From the NCBI GenBank assembly GCA_033032175.1, contig CM065321.1:12298501-12362500 (forward strand): a DNA stretch of 64,000 nt, read 5' to 3'. Shown piece by piece: positions 36,456 through 49,148 of the stretch (its first letter is position 1; each line of letters opens with the position of its first letter). The stretch comes from Saturnia japonica. Its lineage: Eukaryota > Arthropoda > Insecta > Lepidoptera > Saturniidae. The notes beneath the pieces were generated by a model. That model worked only from the letters and a program-made list of their open reading frames with translations. It did no database searches and had not been told where the DNA came from. The position numbers and the translations under genes are program-made.

Positions 36456-39400
36456 TTACTTAACATTCTTTAATTCTACTTCGAATATTAAGGTGGAGTT
36501 CGGCGGGATCACTGGTGGGGAACCCTTAGCACCATACCTGTAACAATAAAAAAATATTATACATTTTCTTACTTTCACAAATTATTGTCGTAATATTAAA
36601 AAATTAAACTTAACATTAAGCATATGCACCGGCTGATTTCGGAACAAAACAAACAAACAAAATTGAAGGGTTTATCACTATGTGCAGGGTGGCCACAATC
36701 CCTACATACCCCACTATATTACTGCATATTCACCGACTGATTTCGGAACACGGCCAACTAAAATTTTATGCCGATATGAATCCAACAAATTAACCATCCC
36801 AATAAAACTTCAAAAATAATTAAAATCATCCCTTATTGTATGTACCGACTTGCAGAAGGTTTTATGAAAAACCTGAAACCCCTTTTATTTCTTAACAAAA
36901 GTATAAATATGAATTTTGATATTCCTAATATGAGACACGATGGGTTCTTCATACAAACTTTCATCCCTCAAGTTTTGTTTTCACTACAAAATAATCACAC
37001 TTACGCCATAGCAGGTGGGCAGATGATCTTCCTCTTTCCTCCAACCTTCATCCCCGAGACGCCGATATCCCAACCGCTAATAACTTCCTTGGCACCCAAA
37101 CGGAACTTGAAACCAGGGCCCTTACCACAATTGTCGAACATTTTGTTGTTTTGTTTCAGACGACCTTCATAATATACCTGAAAGACAAGTCAATAAAATA
37201 TATTAAAAAGTACAGTAATGTAGTTCTATATTAAACTTAGTTGAACTTATATAGTAAATATCCAAGATATTAATAATAAGTTAAGACAAATAAAAGGAAT
37301 GCCTAGACGAATGTTCCACAATCAAATCAGAGATTCTCTAAATGGCAGCTCAAAAATACTGTAAACCATAGAGCATGCATATTCATTAATGTTGATGAAA
37401 TATGTAAATATACCAGGATCATAGCAAGTGGAAGGCCATTGTCTGCCTACCCCATTGGGAAGTAGCGAGATGATATACAGTGGTGGTCGTATAATTAGAA
37501 ACACTACCCGAGCCGTAGGCGAGGGTGACAATCGCGGGTGGGGATGTCCTACTTTTCTCCCTAGGTGCGTTTACAATTTTTTTCTCCTGGGATGAAAAGT
37601 TTATATATTTTATATATAAACACGTAGTTGCTAGGTAACCGGGAGATAAAATAAAGTACGCGCATGCGCACATTTGCCATCTCACCGGGAGAGAATCGGG
37701 TACTTTTCTCCCACGTGACAGGGAATAAAAGTGAACTTTTCATCCCCGAGGAGAAAAAAAAGACATTTCATGTGTTGTTAGCTATTTGTGTTTTTAAAAA
37801 GGGAACTAATTGTAAAATTGTAGAGTTAATATCTATTGATAAGTTTTTCTGAAAAATCATTGAACCCTCCAAATGTGAAAGTTAAATAGGGAAGACAAAA
37901 TCCCACCTCTCGGATAACAGAAGCATTCTCAATTTTAGTTTTTTTTTTATTTGTCGACTATACATATATTTTTTAGTTTCTTGAATTATATAATGATAAT
38001 AGTAAATATTATCATTGGGTATTTTGAATAATATAAAATATTCAATCAATAGATAAAACTTATGAAACAAATAATTATACACAGCACTAAAAAAATAAAT
38101 GTGGCAACATTATTGTAAAGTTTGACATTAGTGATTGTCAATTTACTGCCTGGGATTTAAAACAATCCGTAAGTAAGTGCATTAAAACCTGCAAAGGATT
38201 AATATAATTTGTAAAAATACACACCATAACAACTTTACCAGGCTTGGCAACTGGTCCAGAACCTACTTTCAAGTCCTCAATTTGTACTCCACCACTTAAA
38301 CTTTTCTTTTCTTTCTTCTCTACTGCCTGACCATCCTGAACTTCTTTTGGTTTCTTTTTGTCAGCTTTCTGCTGTGGCTCTTCTGGTTTCGCCTTCTGCA
38401 GAAAAAAATTGTACACTTATTACTTTTACTATTATAAAAATATAAACCAATTTTACAACTAAATTATTGTTCTATGATAATTGAAAATTATATTTAGTTG
38501 TGGGGCAGGGGTCATGATCCTATGACTTCCCCTCATATTCGGGCCTGGCTGATCAAGAATTACTGGACTCCCCATGCTCATGTTCATGCTCACAGAAAAT
38601 TTACTGCTCAGTCTGACACAGCATGTCTGCGGCGATACGTCAAATATAATAAAATAAAAAGTGTCAAAGGATTTACACGCCTTTAACATCTCGATTTTAA
38701 AGGGCTTTTATTCAATCTTTGATATGTACATAAATGAAATTATTAAGATTTGCCTTTGTGTGCGCATCACGCAAAAACTACTGGATAGATTTTGTCTTTT
38801 TTGTTTTACCCATTAGATACCCAGTCCTTATTAAAAAAATATCTCGATATCTTTGTTCAATTAAACATTATTAAAGTTATAAGAAACTTCAATTTTTGTA
38901 ATCACTATAAATTCAGTAATGTTTTCTCTTGCCATGGTGTTAATATAATAAACACCACAGACGAAGTAGCAGAGCTAGTATTATATAAAATAACTGAATT
39001 CTGGTTTAAGAAACATAAGTATAAAAAAAGAAAACTGTATTTTTAGATACCAGATATCTTTAGACTACAAGATACATACAATTAACAAATCCTCTAAAGC
39101 CTTCAAGATTAGTACCATGATGTGTTTTAAAGCAGCAATGTAGATTTAATTTTATTGTACAAAATTTTATGTGTTTTAAGATCTTGCCCTTAAAGTAACC
39201 TTCTTATAAAGATCAGTGATATAAAAAATTATTATATTTATTTGAAGTATTTAAACAAAGATTGATAATGAACAAAAAACAAAACTGACTACAAAAGACA
39301 TACTCTGAAAAATTCACTAAAAAATAAATAAATATTGTTATCTATTCACTTCAATTTACATAATACTAAAAATATCCTTTTTTTCAACTCGATCTTATAT

Positions 39401-42400
39401 TTCTTACGAAGTATGCTCTGTCACATAATTTATTAGAACAATAACATAGGTACAATGATTGATATCTTTGGTGTTGGTACAAGGCAAACTTTTAAGAAAT
39501 TTCCTATAATTGATAAAATAGGTTTCCCATAATGCTAAACCTACAAAACAATTAAAAAATTTATTATAATAATTATCAGGAAAGTACATAAAAGTAATTG
39601 CCAGGATTTCCTTACCTTTCCTTTTTCAACACCATTCACCTTTGGCTCATCTTTTTTCTCCAGTTTCTGTTTCTTCTTAAGACGTTTCTTCTGTGATTTT
39701 GTCAGTTTAGACATATCAATCTTGGCCTCCTCCTTGCTTGTGTCTAGTGTAGTTTCAGCCTCTTCAGAGGATTCCTTTTCATTATCATCCTCATCAGCTT
39801 CCTCCTCTTCCTCTTCATCAGAATCATCTTCATCCCTGGAAATATTCCATATTCTGCTTTATTATTGTACCAGAATAATTAAAAACTCATGGATTCCTTG
39901 TTTCTGATATACATACAATGTTACTTAACCAAAAATGTAGGTTACTAGATATTAGCAGTAATGGTCTTCAATAAAGAGGATTAGGGAAGTTTTTGGTGGG
40001 ATCTTGAAGTGACATGTTGTGGTTTTTATTTTTAATTAATTAACTTAGGCTTTTGACTCTATATTATGTAATATTGGTGGCGTTTTGCGTGATACAGTTT
40101 GGTTTTTGTGCATAAGTGAAGTGGATTATAAATATAAGCTGAAAGCATTCATTCTGAGATCCCATAAAATTTTCCTACAAAGTTCTAAGGGAGCCACCAT
40201 CTTGTTAGGATACTGAATCGTCATAACACATGGCACTATAATTCACTCGACAATGGCAGTAATGGTCTTCATTAAAGAGGATCGGTCGCCATGTTAAGAA
40301 GAAGAAGAAGAAAGATGATTAGATGACAAGTTAGGAACAACAAGAAGAACTTGTAAATATTTAGTTACTTCTCATTCTCAATACAGCATATTTGCATTTA
40401 CCATAATTCACAGAACAATTAATAAAATAAATTTATTTTATTGTTTGTATACAAATAAACTTAAAACTGCATTGAAATGCAAATTTTCAAATATGTATAG
40501 CAGTAGGAATGTTATTTCTAGATCATTTGTAGGACAACAATATTAACTTTATTTTAAATAATTATTAGTTACATTTTGATTCATTTTAGGTATTAGACTG
40601 TCTCATTAGACTCTGTGCCTATTCAAAATTACTCAAAACATTCATTTGGAATACAGTTTCAGATATTTGCCTATTTTGGATATTCTATAGTTTCGGTTAT
40701 GAAATTCTCATAGAACCTCTGTACAGCCCAGGATAATCAAGTAAGTTTTGCTTATAAAACATTACCATATTGTAAGTTACACCAATATTTACACCACTTA
40801 CTCATCACTATCTTCACCAGTTTTGTTGATTTTGAAAGATTCATCATTATCATCTGTTTCAATATCCTCTCCATCCAAAAGCTTCTGCAAATGGTCCTCA
40901 TCCTCATCCTCTTCATCAGAACTCTCAGTTGCTGCCTTCTGTTTAGTTACTTTTTTCTCTTGCTAAAATTATTAATTATTAAATCAAATTACACTTTTAG
41001 TTTAAGTTCAAAGTTTTCCTAGGAATAATGATCATGTATGAAATCTAAACCTAAAGGGATATTACAAAAGAGTCAATATTAAAATAGTTATGTTTCACAA
41101 AAAGAAAGTTCTTTTACCTTCGCCTTCTTGTTTGCTGTTGCAACATTGTTGTCCTCATGTTTTCTCTTATTTTTAATAGGCACAAGATCTGGAACCTCTT
41201 CATCTTCTGTTTCCTCCTCTTCTTCATCAGAGGCTTCCTCTTCATAGTCGGGATCCAAATATCCAGTTAAATGGACATTACAGAAACCTATTAAAAAATA
41301 TACAATAAGCATTATTTCACATGGGATTTAAACCTAGTTAGCTTTTGTAATGAACGATTAGTACACATTTTCAAATTTATTTAGTAAAACATTCATAGAT
41401 GGAAGATGTCATACAAATCTGTAAGAAATATTAAAAAAAAAATGTTCCCTAAAGCTATGAAGAATAAAAAATAAATAGTTTAAGTTTGAATTATTTCAAT
41501 GTGTACTTTAGGATTTTTTTAATGCAGTGTTTAACATTACTTCTTACTAAAATACTGCTATGGTTTTTTTTATACTCTTTGCTAATTTTCTTGGGATTTA
41601 ATTTACAAAAAAAGTATTTAAAGAACTAAAACATTAAGCAATTTCTCTATCTTTCTTGACATTATTTATTTCTTTCTTGTTGTTAAACTCTTTATATTTT
41701 TATTCATAGATTCATTTTTATAACATACTAGCATCACCCTAAGGTCGAAATTCAACCAGCGACTTTTTGATCATAGACTATTTTCTGTTTGACATTTGCA
41801 GTATTCATGAACCTAAACAATGAGTATTATCTACATCACTTGCTGTCACTTTTCGTTGAGTGACAATGTCAAAACTTTGGGGGGTCTAAGTTCAATGGCA
41901 CTTGTCACGTTAGGATTCGCAGTATTAATTTTTTTTTTTTTTTTATATATTAATAACAAATATTATAGATAAATTTTAGCTTTCTGCACTCCTTCTCCAT
42001 ATAAAGTTTAACCATGCCAAATCTCACAATCTCCCATGCATGCAATACTCTATAAAAGGGGTAGAAAGCTTTTGCTTCACATATTCATATATAGATACTA
42101 ACCATTTGTCAAGAAGGCGATAGAATTCCCGCTTTTGAAATACAAGTCCAGAGGGACCTGGATGCACTTGTTCTTTTGCAAAGTGCACACTAGGAAATTC
42201 TTCCCATCCACCACCACCATTACTTGACAAGCTTCATTGTCCCCTGTGGATGTGTCCAAGGCAGCCTGGGATATGTGGAATGGTTTTTGCACTACTTGTG
42301 TGTAACGCTTGTTCGGTTCCATTATGAGTCCTTGTTATAAATACATATTTTTAATTAATACTGATACAAAATATTTCAAAATAATACATACATGTATTTA

Positions 42401-44075
42401 TTAGAACAATAGTACAAGCATGATTAAAACAAGTTCTTTTAAAATGTTTTTTAAACAGTTATACACAAAATTGATTCTTTTTAGTTTAGGTTTTTATACA
42501 AGTTTTGCAATTTTCTCAGTACCAAGTTCATTTTGTGTCAAGTCTTTTAATTCCAGCACTTGAAACTGCTCATCAGACATCCTACTATTAAGCCGAAGGG
42601 TAGCCGGTTCAATTTCGGCACAGGACTAACTTTTGTGCGATGAGCATGACTCTGGCAATCATTGAATTGTTCTTTATTAAATTTATAACAATTTATTTTA
42701 ACCCTCGCTGGTATTATAACCTATCTAATATACTCTATCAAGTATAAAAATTTATCATGATTTGAGTTTACTATGTACAAATTAACATGTGTGTGTGATA
42801 TAAATGTATTTGCATAATTTACCCTTTTATTAGTTCAGTTATGAACATATTAAGCACATCTTTTTGTTTTGGTGTACTATACTACAAAATGCTATATAAT
42901 TATTTTCTAAACTATACTTCTTTTGTGTTCAGTAGACTGATGTAGATAGATGAAATTACTCATTAATTATAATAACTAATATGAAATGATTTTAGAGGTA
43001 TTATTTTATTTTTTCAACTGACTTAAAAAACGAAGGAGGTTCTTAATTTGAATGTACCATTTTTTAATGGATGTTCCACCATAACTTCTTTGTCTATGAA
43101 CTGATCTAGATGATTCTTTTTGCCATTAGAAAGGGGTTACTTCTAGGGTGATCCCATTTTAATTTCATTGTCATTGGACCTTCAACTTGGAAGATGCACC
43201 CGGGAACTCCTTCAAAATTATTAAAGTTGCTTTTCTATTTTGCCAAGAATTGATTTAAGTATATATAAATTGTATTTACATTAATATTGTTGACTAACTT
43301 CATCATGTTGTGAAACAACACAGAAATAATAAATTTTCTGGTATTATTTTTGATTTGTGACACTTAAAAAGTATAACCACATACAAGCTTAAGTTCATAT
43401 GTTTTTTTTTAATTACAAATTAGCTCATTATATACTCAAAACTCAATCTAACTTGTATGTATTCCTGTATGAAACGATAAAATTAAATAACCCAAAATAC
43501 TGTAAGCCCAAATGATACATTTTAATATAATATATGAAAAAGTTACAGTATATACAGTTATAAATGTAGTTACTAGTTCAGTTTGAGCATCAGTGTAACA
43601 TTATTATCCCATGTAAGAGGGTTTTACTGACTGTTGAACAAAATTGTTACAGAATATTAAAAAGAGGTTCTACTTTCATATCACTGTAATTTGTCAACTC
43701 CACATTAAAGCAATAGGAAGCCAACTTCTGAGCCATGTGGGTTTAATGAATAAGTTATCGATATTATTTGAAAATAAACCATTAAACATGCTAATCTCTG
43801 GAACTACCATACAATATCTTAAAAGTTCATAATCAATAAAATATAAGAAATGTATATTGTAGTTATAGCGAATAACTATATCATGTTATGGATGTCAGGG
43901 TATTATCGATCCAAAATGCCGACAACTTTACAGTAATCAGATGCCTTAACGAAAATAAATGATGCAAAGAAGTTATAACAACTGAATGGATAAAACAGTA
44001 ATACAATTGAATAGGCAAGCTAACGACCAACACGTGGTGGCGGTTACCGGTTCTCATCCACTTACCCCAAAACAT
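36456..44075 (-). CDS. FKBP46: 46-kDa type nuclear FK506-binding protein: nucleoplasmin-like domain plus PPIase, eight exons
   Basis: Coding exons, read 5' to 3' on the minus strand: 44066-44075, 42103-42330, 41118-41287, 40802-40962, 39616-39835, 38225-38395, 37005-37177, 36456-36537. All have GT..AG borders and joining them gives one open frame of 404 aa, about the length of moth FKBP46. Residues 1-95 form the nucleoplasmin-like domain ([30 protein letters not shown]). Residues about 95-240 are long Asp/Glu tracts; about 240-290 is Lys-rich with a SQKKRLKKK nuclear-signal-like run. The FKBP domain fills about 297-404. FKBP12-type pocket residues are present: YYEG, MFD, FKFRLG, EVISGW, AYG and IFEV. 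By family it is a nuclear prolyl isomerase and histone chaperone-like protein. The first coding exon encodes only MFW plus one base. ATG codons at the start of exon 1 and in exon 2 (MEPN) could both start translation. Confidence 0.93.
39985..40310 (+). mobile_element. GAA-tailed SINE-like element, copy C, inside FKBP46 intron 4
   Basis: A complete copy flanked by AAAGAGGATTAG (39973-39984) and AAAGATGATTAG (40311-40322). The flanks on both sides are themselves the tail of an older copy of the same family (AGTAATGGTCTTCAATAAAG on the left, ACAAGTTAGGAACAACAAG on the right). It is antisense to the FKBP46 transcript. Confidence 0.75.
42331..44065 (-). other. First intron of FKBP46
   Basis: The 1.7-kb intron runs from GTAAGTGG after the MFW codons to an AG before the GACTCATAATGG segment. 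It holds a tRNA-like SINE fragment near 42580-42690. The rest shows nothing recognisable. Confidence 0.7.
42580..42690 (+). mobile_element. tRNA-derived SINE fragment
   Basis: GTAGCCGGTTCAATTTCGGC has a B-box-like core, and GACTAACTTTTGTGCGATGAGCATGA matches the body of the SINE at 23546. The head is missing. Confidence 0.55.
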
Positions 44076-44243
44076 TTTGCAGACGCTGTGTAGTTGCACA
44101 GATGACTAGGAATATAGAATTTAAAACTGAAGTTAAGTATAATTGAAACTTTCTAAGCGTTATTAATCGAACATGTGGATTTACGAAATATGCTCAACAA
44201 TGCTCAAAACGCGGTAAAGATTATAGAATTATTGAATTTATTT

Positions 44244-45814
44244 CAGTGTTGCTAACCCTGAAATCTTTTTGATCGTAGAAGTCATCAAAAAATACGGTAG
44301 CAATACCTTGATATTTTTAACAAAATTTTAAGTGAAAAAAAAATGTGTGCGTCTCGGGACGCTCGAAAGAATGATAACTTAGAGTAATCTAAGTTGAACT
44401 ATTTAATATTGAAATGGTTTAACTTCAGAAAAGTTTAGGTTATTAATGTTATTATTTAAACTTTATCTGTCTTATTAATAAAAATGGTCTAACCTAACGT
44501 TATTCCAACCTTACACCTAGACTAGTTACTCCGAGTATAACGAAGTATTAACTTCGATTTTAAACTGCTTATATTATACATGGAGATAAGTCGGATTAGC
44601 AATACTTTCCTTATACCCTAGACTAAGGTCTAACTATGGCAACACGCTTAAATTTAAAAGTTAAAAGAATGAGTCAGTGAACTAAAACGAATGAAACTAT
44701 TGATACTGACAGATTAAATTATAGTTTTCAATTTTTTATCTTCAATCGACGCGAAGTTAATTTGATGGAACTGAAAATGGATAGAGATTATTATAACGTT
44801 AATCTGAGGCTACTGGAAGAAATTGATGAAATAATAAACGAAATTAATTTTATTACTATCATTAGTACAACGGAATCAGATTAATTATAAATTTGAAATC
44901 TTACCTTACCTTTTCTTCCTCATCCCAATTAACTGAGCGATTGCGTTTTTGGCTCATATTTAGTCAATTAATCTTAATAGTTTAATAAAAATATTCGAAA
45001 TAAACACCACACAATCAACGCAGCTACTAAACTACAAAACGAAAGTTCAAAGTAGTCAAAATACGATTACGGACGGGCGGCCATAGTTTAAACCGGCACT
45101 AAACTAGGTAGCTGGAAGGTATAACTTTATTCCGAGAGTAGTGTTTATTAATACAACAAATGGTTAGTACTGACTTAATACTGGGAGTAAAGTTAATACT
45201 GCTCTAGTCTACGTTTACTAATAAGGCTGTATGTATATTAATATGATAATGTGAGGAAAGGATAAAATCTTTTATTGATTATAAGATATATTTTATCTTT
45301 AGTTACAATTCTTGAATAAGTACATTAGAACACTGAGTAGAGAAGGGAAGCTAGACAGAGTGGCGCCGTAACGCGTTACGTTACGAAGCGGTTTACCCTC
45401 CCATATAAAGTTATCACTTCAAAAACCATACTAGTTAGTCTCTAGTCTAGTTTAGTCTAGTTAGTTAGTTAGTATATAACGTTAACATAACGTAACGCTT
45501 AATATAATGTTACGTTATGAAACCGTTTCGTTACTGTAAGTACCCAAAGAACGTAAAAAAAACGATATATCAAGCCATCAAACGCGTGAAATAAATGAAA
45601 AAAGCGCTAGATTTGTCACCGAAAACTCTAAAATGACAGCACTGTAGCCAATTAAGATACTAGGTACAAACGTAAGTAAATTAAACAGTTCTAAGTATTC
45701 ATCTAAATTTAAATCGTACTACACCTATTAAATTCATTCGCCATCGTCAACGAGCCGCATTCGTGTATTACGGTGTTTTTTGCTACCCAAATTACCTTGT
45801 CATTGGCAACATTG
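44244..45814. mobile_element. TIR element (CAGTGTTGC), copy 2, with an internal insertion
   Basis: Colinear with 20575-22496 on both sides of an insertion at about 44471-45225. The left end CAGTGTTGCTAAC and the right end TTGGCAACATTG are slightly degraded. It carries no transposase. Confidence 0.65.
44471..45225. mobile_element. Harbinger/MYB-SANT-like non-autonomous element inside the TIR element
   Basis: The ends share CTTATTARTAAAMRTRGWCTA as an imperfect inverted repeat. Inside on the minus strand, 44910-44957 encodes MSQKRNRSVNWDEEEK before a GTAAGG donor. This resembles the start of MYB/SANT-like DNA-binding proteins carried by PIF/Harbinger elements. On the plus strand, 44765-44884 encodes a 39-residue Glu/Asn-rich frame (MELKMDRDYYNVN) that resembles the end of such proteins. 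The opposite orientations suggest rearrangement. Target duplication was not settled. Confidence 0.4.
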
Positions 45815-45940
45815 ATCAATTTAGACATGGGTAACACTGCTCCATTGCGCCAACTCAGTTTACTGCGCGCGCCGGGTGTTTTAAAGTTCATATTAAATGA
45901 TATTCTAATGATTAAACAAGGAGTGCTTGTATGAAATGAT

Positions 45941-48900
45941 TTACTGAGAAAAGATATCTATTGAGTTATTAATCGTGCTTGATCTCTCGTTGTATAACCT
46001 TGCCAAGCGCAAGAGGGCTATTATAGCAGTATTCAGTGTTGTGGTCGGAATGGAAAATATGCGTGGGTATCGCACCGCACGGGTATATGATCTAAAATAA
46101 AAGTAATTAATAAAAAATGCATCTATATAAGCATTAATAATTTTGTAAAGAATGAGTAAGGCAGCTATATTTCGCTTCTCTTTTAGGCTTATCATGTTAA
46201 AATATTTTAGTCTATTATCATAATTACATAATTAGGGATAGATTCACGAATACCATTTCTTATGCTCAGGTATCTAACAAAACGAGCTTTGACGGATTCT
46301 ATAAGCTCTACGTAGATGGTATAGTGAGGTGGCCATATGGTAGAACAATATTAAAGAATACTTCTAACTAAGGTATTATAGAGCAAGATAACATTCTTGC
46401 TATTATGAAATGGTCGTTATGAACGTATAACAAAGCCAAGTACCTTTTCGGCTCTGGGTACAATATTAAGTATAAGAGAGGTCGAAAAGAAAAAAAAAGT
46501 GTCAAACATGACACCTAAATCCCGAACAACGGATACTTTCTCCAGGCGTATACCTCCAATATGATAGCTAAAATCAATATATTTTAATTTATTGGTAAAA
46601 GTTATGTATTGACACCCTCGTCACATTAAGAGCCATTTTGTTGTTTATACACCATAACTCGAGTTTGTTAAGGTTACTCTATAACTTAATATAGTCGCTT
46701 AAGTTTGTAACCCGAATATATATTTTCATATCATCCGCATAGGCTAGGCAATCACAGTTCAGGTAATCTAAGAGGTCGTTTATGAAAATTAAAAACAATA
46801 ATGGTCCTAGTTTAGACCACTGGGAGACACCAGATAAAGGTATGAAAGGTGCAGACTCGTAATCTGCCAATGCAACTAGCTGAGAACGATTGTATAAATA
46901 TCTTTCAAACCATCTTAATTGATTGACATAAATTCCAGCTTGATTAAGTTTGGCTATGAGTAAATAGTGATCAACGCGATCAAATGCTTTGGCAAAATAT
47001 GTATAAATTGCATCAACTTGGCCTGGGGCTTTCAAGGTGTTGGATATGAAATTAGCATATATAAGTAAATTTGATGTTGTGGAACGATTACACATGAATC
47101 CATGCTGGCGCAAGCTTATCATGGGCTTTACTTAACAATGCACTACTTTGTATAGTATACGCTCAAATATTTTGCAAATTGTGAGATAATAAGTATTGGT
47201 CTGTAATTTGATACAACATTCATATTACCTGACTTGTATATAGGGATTACATATGAGATTTTCCTTAAATCGGGAAATATTCCTTCTTTGAGTGACTGAT
47301 TAAAGATCATATGCAGAGGCTTAATGAGCGCTTTTGAGCAAACCGTATAAATATTGGTAGTATTCCATCAGGACCAGCCCTTTTACTCACATTCAAACTT
47401 TCTAAACTGGTTTTGATACCTTTTCACTTATATGCATTTCTGGAAGGGAATAATTCGATGAGTTATAAGACAGGGTAACTGCGTCTGAAGCTTGGTTAAC
47501 AGTATAAACTGAGGAGAAATATGTAGCAAATAAGTCTGCAACCTGGTTACCATCAGCAAGTCGACCATCATACAAACCTGGGCGGGAATATCATTGTATG
47601 TTTTTTTAGTTTTAATGTATCGCCAAAAAGTTTGATATTTGTTTTCAGTTCCTTTTCTATCTTAGTCATATACGACTGGAAACAAATTTCCATAATTTTC
47701 TTTGATCTAATACGTAAGGTATTGAAAGTATCATAATCACGAGGATTATTATACTTTTGTATCTTATTCGGTATTTGTGTTTTTCTTTAATTAGTTTTAT
47801 CAAGGACATAGAAAACCATAACGGATATTTACTTTTCTTTTGTCTTTTTTCGGGAGTGTATTTATCAATAATTGACCACAAAACGTTATTAAAGCTGTGC
47901 ACAGTTTCATTACAATTAACTTTACTAAATTCTTCCCAATCGATTAAGGAGAGTTCCGCTATACATGAGATATAGTCAGCTCTGTAAAAATCATGTTTCA
48001 AGGAAGCAGTCTTACGAACCAAGTTACCGCTTTTAGCTTGTTTCAGCAATAAGAGTAACTCTAATGGTGGGTGGTTGGTATCAATTTTACTAAGTGGAAC
48101 AGCTGTAGTTACACAAACATTGGTTTGATCATCCACCAAAATAAGGTCTAACATATTGTTTCTCTCGTTACATATATTGTTAGAGCATGCATATATTCCT
48201 TCATAACTTTTCCTACCTCGGCCACAATTAGCGCCATCTACAAACAAAACCAAAAACTCACGTGCGACGAGTGACAGTTGAAAAAACAGACAAGACAAAA
48301 CGTGTCGCCTAACAGAGCGCATAAAACTATTGCGTCTCCGTCGCAAATTAAAAGAATAAATCAAATAATAGTTAAGCTCGGACTACACAAACCCCGGGGT
48401 TCCATAGTGCTTCAACAGTGCGTGATGTGCAGTGCATAGAAGCCACGAAAAGGCAACATCAGCACGCCCGAGGTGAGTGGCCGGCAACATACCTATCCAA
48501 ATTCCTACCCCGCATGCTAAGGAGAAAATATCTAAAACAATACATATATTATTCACATGTAAAAAGCCAGTAATATGTAAGAAATCCCTTAGAGCTAATG
48601 ATGTTGGTTCGAAGATACCAGAAAAAGGGTCAGCAAGACAACTCCAATTAATATGAGGAGAGTTAAAATCGCCAATAATCAGTGAAATATCATCTAAATT
48701 ACCTAAACTAATTTCTTCTAACTTTGTAAGGAACCTTTGAACGCATCGCAACGTATGTAAGATGGTAGATAAACCAGAAACATATTCAAGCAAACACTCC
48801 CGACTCTTAGGCGTATCCACATGTCTTCACCAGAGGTTTGCCAATCAACTTTATTAATAAATGTGAAATCATTTTTTATACCTATTAGTATTCCGCCTCC

Positions 48901-49094
48901 ATGAGCCTTAGAGTACCGTTCTTTAAAATCAGCACAGCGATATCTACGAACGACCGTGTTCCTTTGATCAAAATACTCAGAGGACGAAGACCGTTCATTC
49001 AACCAAGTTTCTACAAGGCATATTACGTCATAGTCTGAATTTAAAATGACATATAGATCTCACATTTTGATAAAAAAATTGATAGGTTAGCCAT
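45941..49094 (-). pseudogene. CR1-like ORF2: endonuclease and reverse transcriptase, multiply broken
   Basis: Endonuclease phrases: VICLVETWLNERS, then HGGGILIGIKND, then LIIGDFNSPHINW. After an insertion at 48179-48541 follow NMLDLILVDD and TNHPPLELLL, the endonuclease end. The reverse transcriptase keeps LRQHGFMCNRSTTSN, YFAKAFDRVDH, PLSGVSQWSKLGPLLFLIFINDL and CLAYADDMKIY. A C-terminal block (45941-46195) has KRNIAALLILYKIINAYID. Stops and frameshifts are spread over the gene, including about 46200-46680 and 47120-47660, so it is inactive. Confidence 0.8.
48179..48541. mobile_element. 363-bp insertion in the LINE endonuclease, 9-bp target duplication ACATATATT
   Basis: ACATATATT is found at 48170-48178 and 48542-48550, and the LINE reading frame is colinear on either side. 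The ends have AGAGCATGCA and CGCATGCT near them, a possible short inverted repeat. Interior open frames are chance extensions of the LINE frame. The class is not recognised. Confidence 0.6.
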
Positions 49095-49148
49095 TTTTAT
49101 ATTAAACAAGATTAAAGTGGCAATCAGTAGGCAAAAGCAAATACAATA

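Noticed and set aside
36840..37172. 110-residue plus-strand open frame
   Set aside because: It is the antisense shadow of FKBP46 exon 7.
39722..40966. Ser-rich plus-strand open frames (39722-39907, 40748-40966)
   Set aside because: They are antisense shadows of the Glu/Asp-rich FKBP46 exons 4 and 5.
47666..48364. 232-residue minus-strand open frame as a host gene
   Set aside because: It joins LINE endonuclease to a 363-bp insertion read through by chance. The conserved part is LINE.
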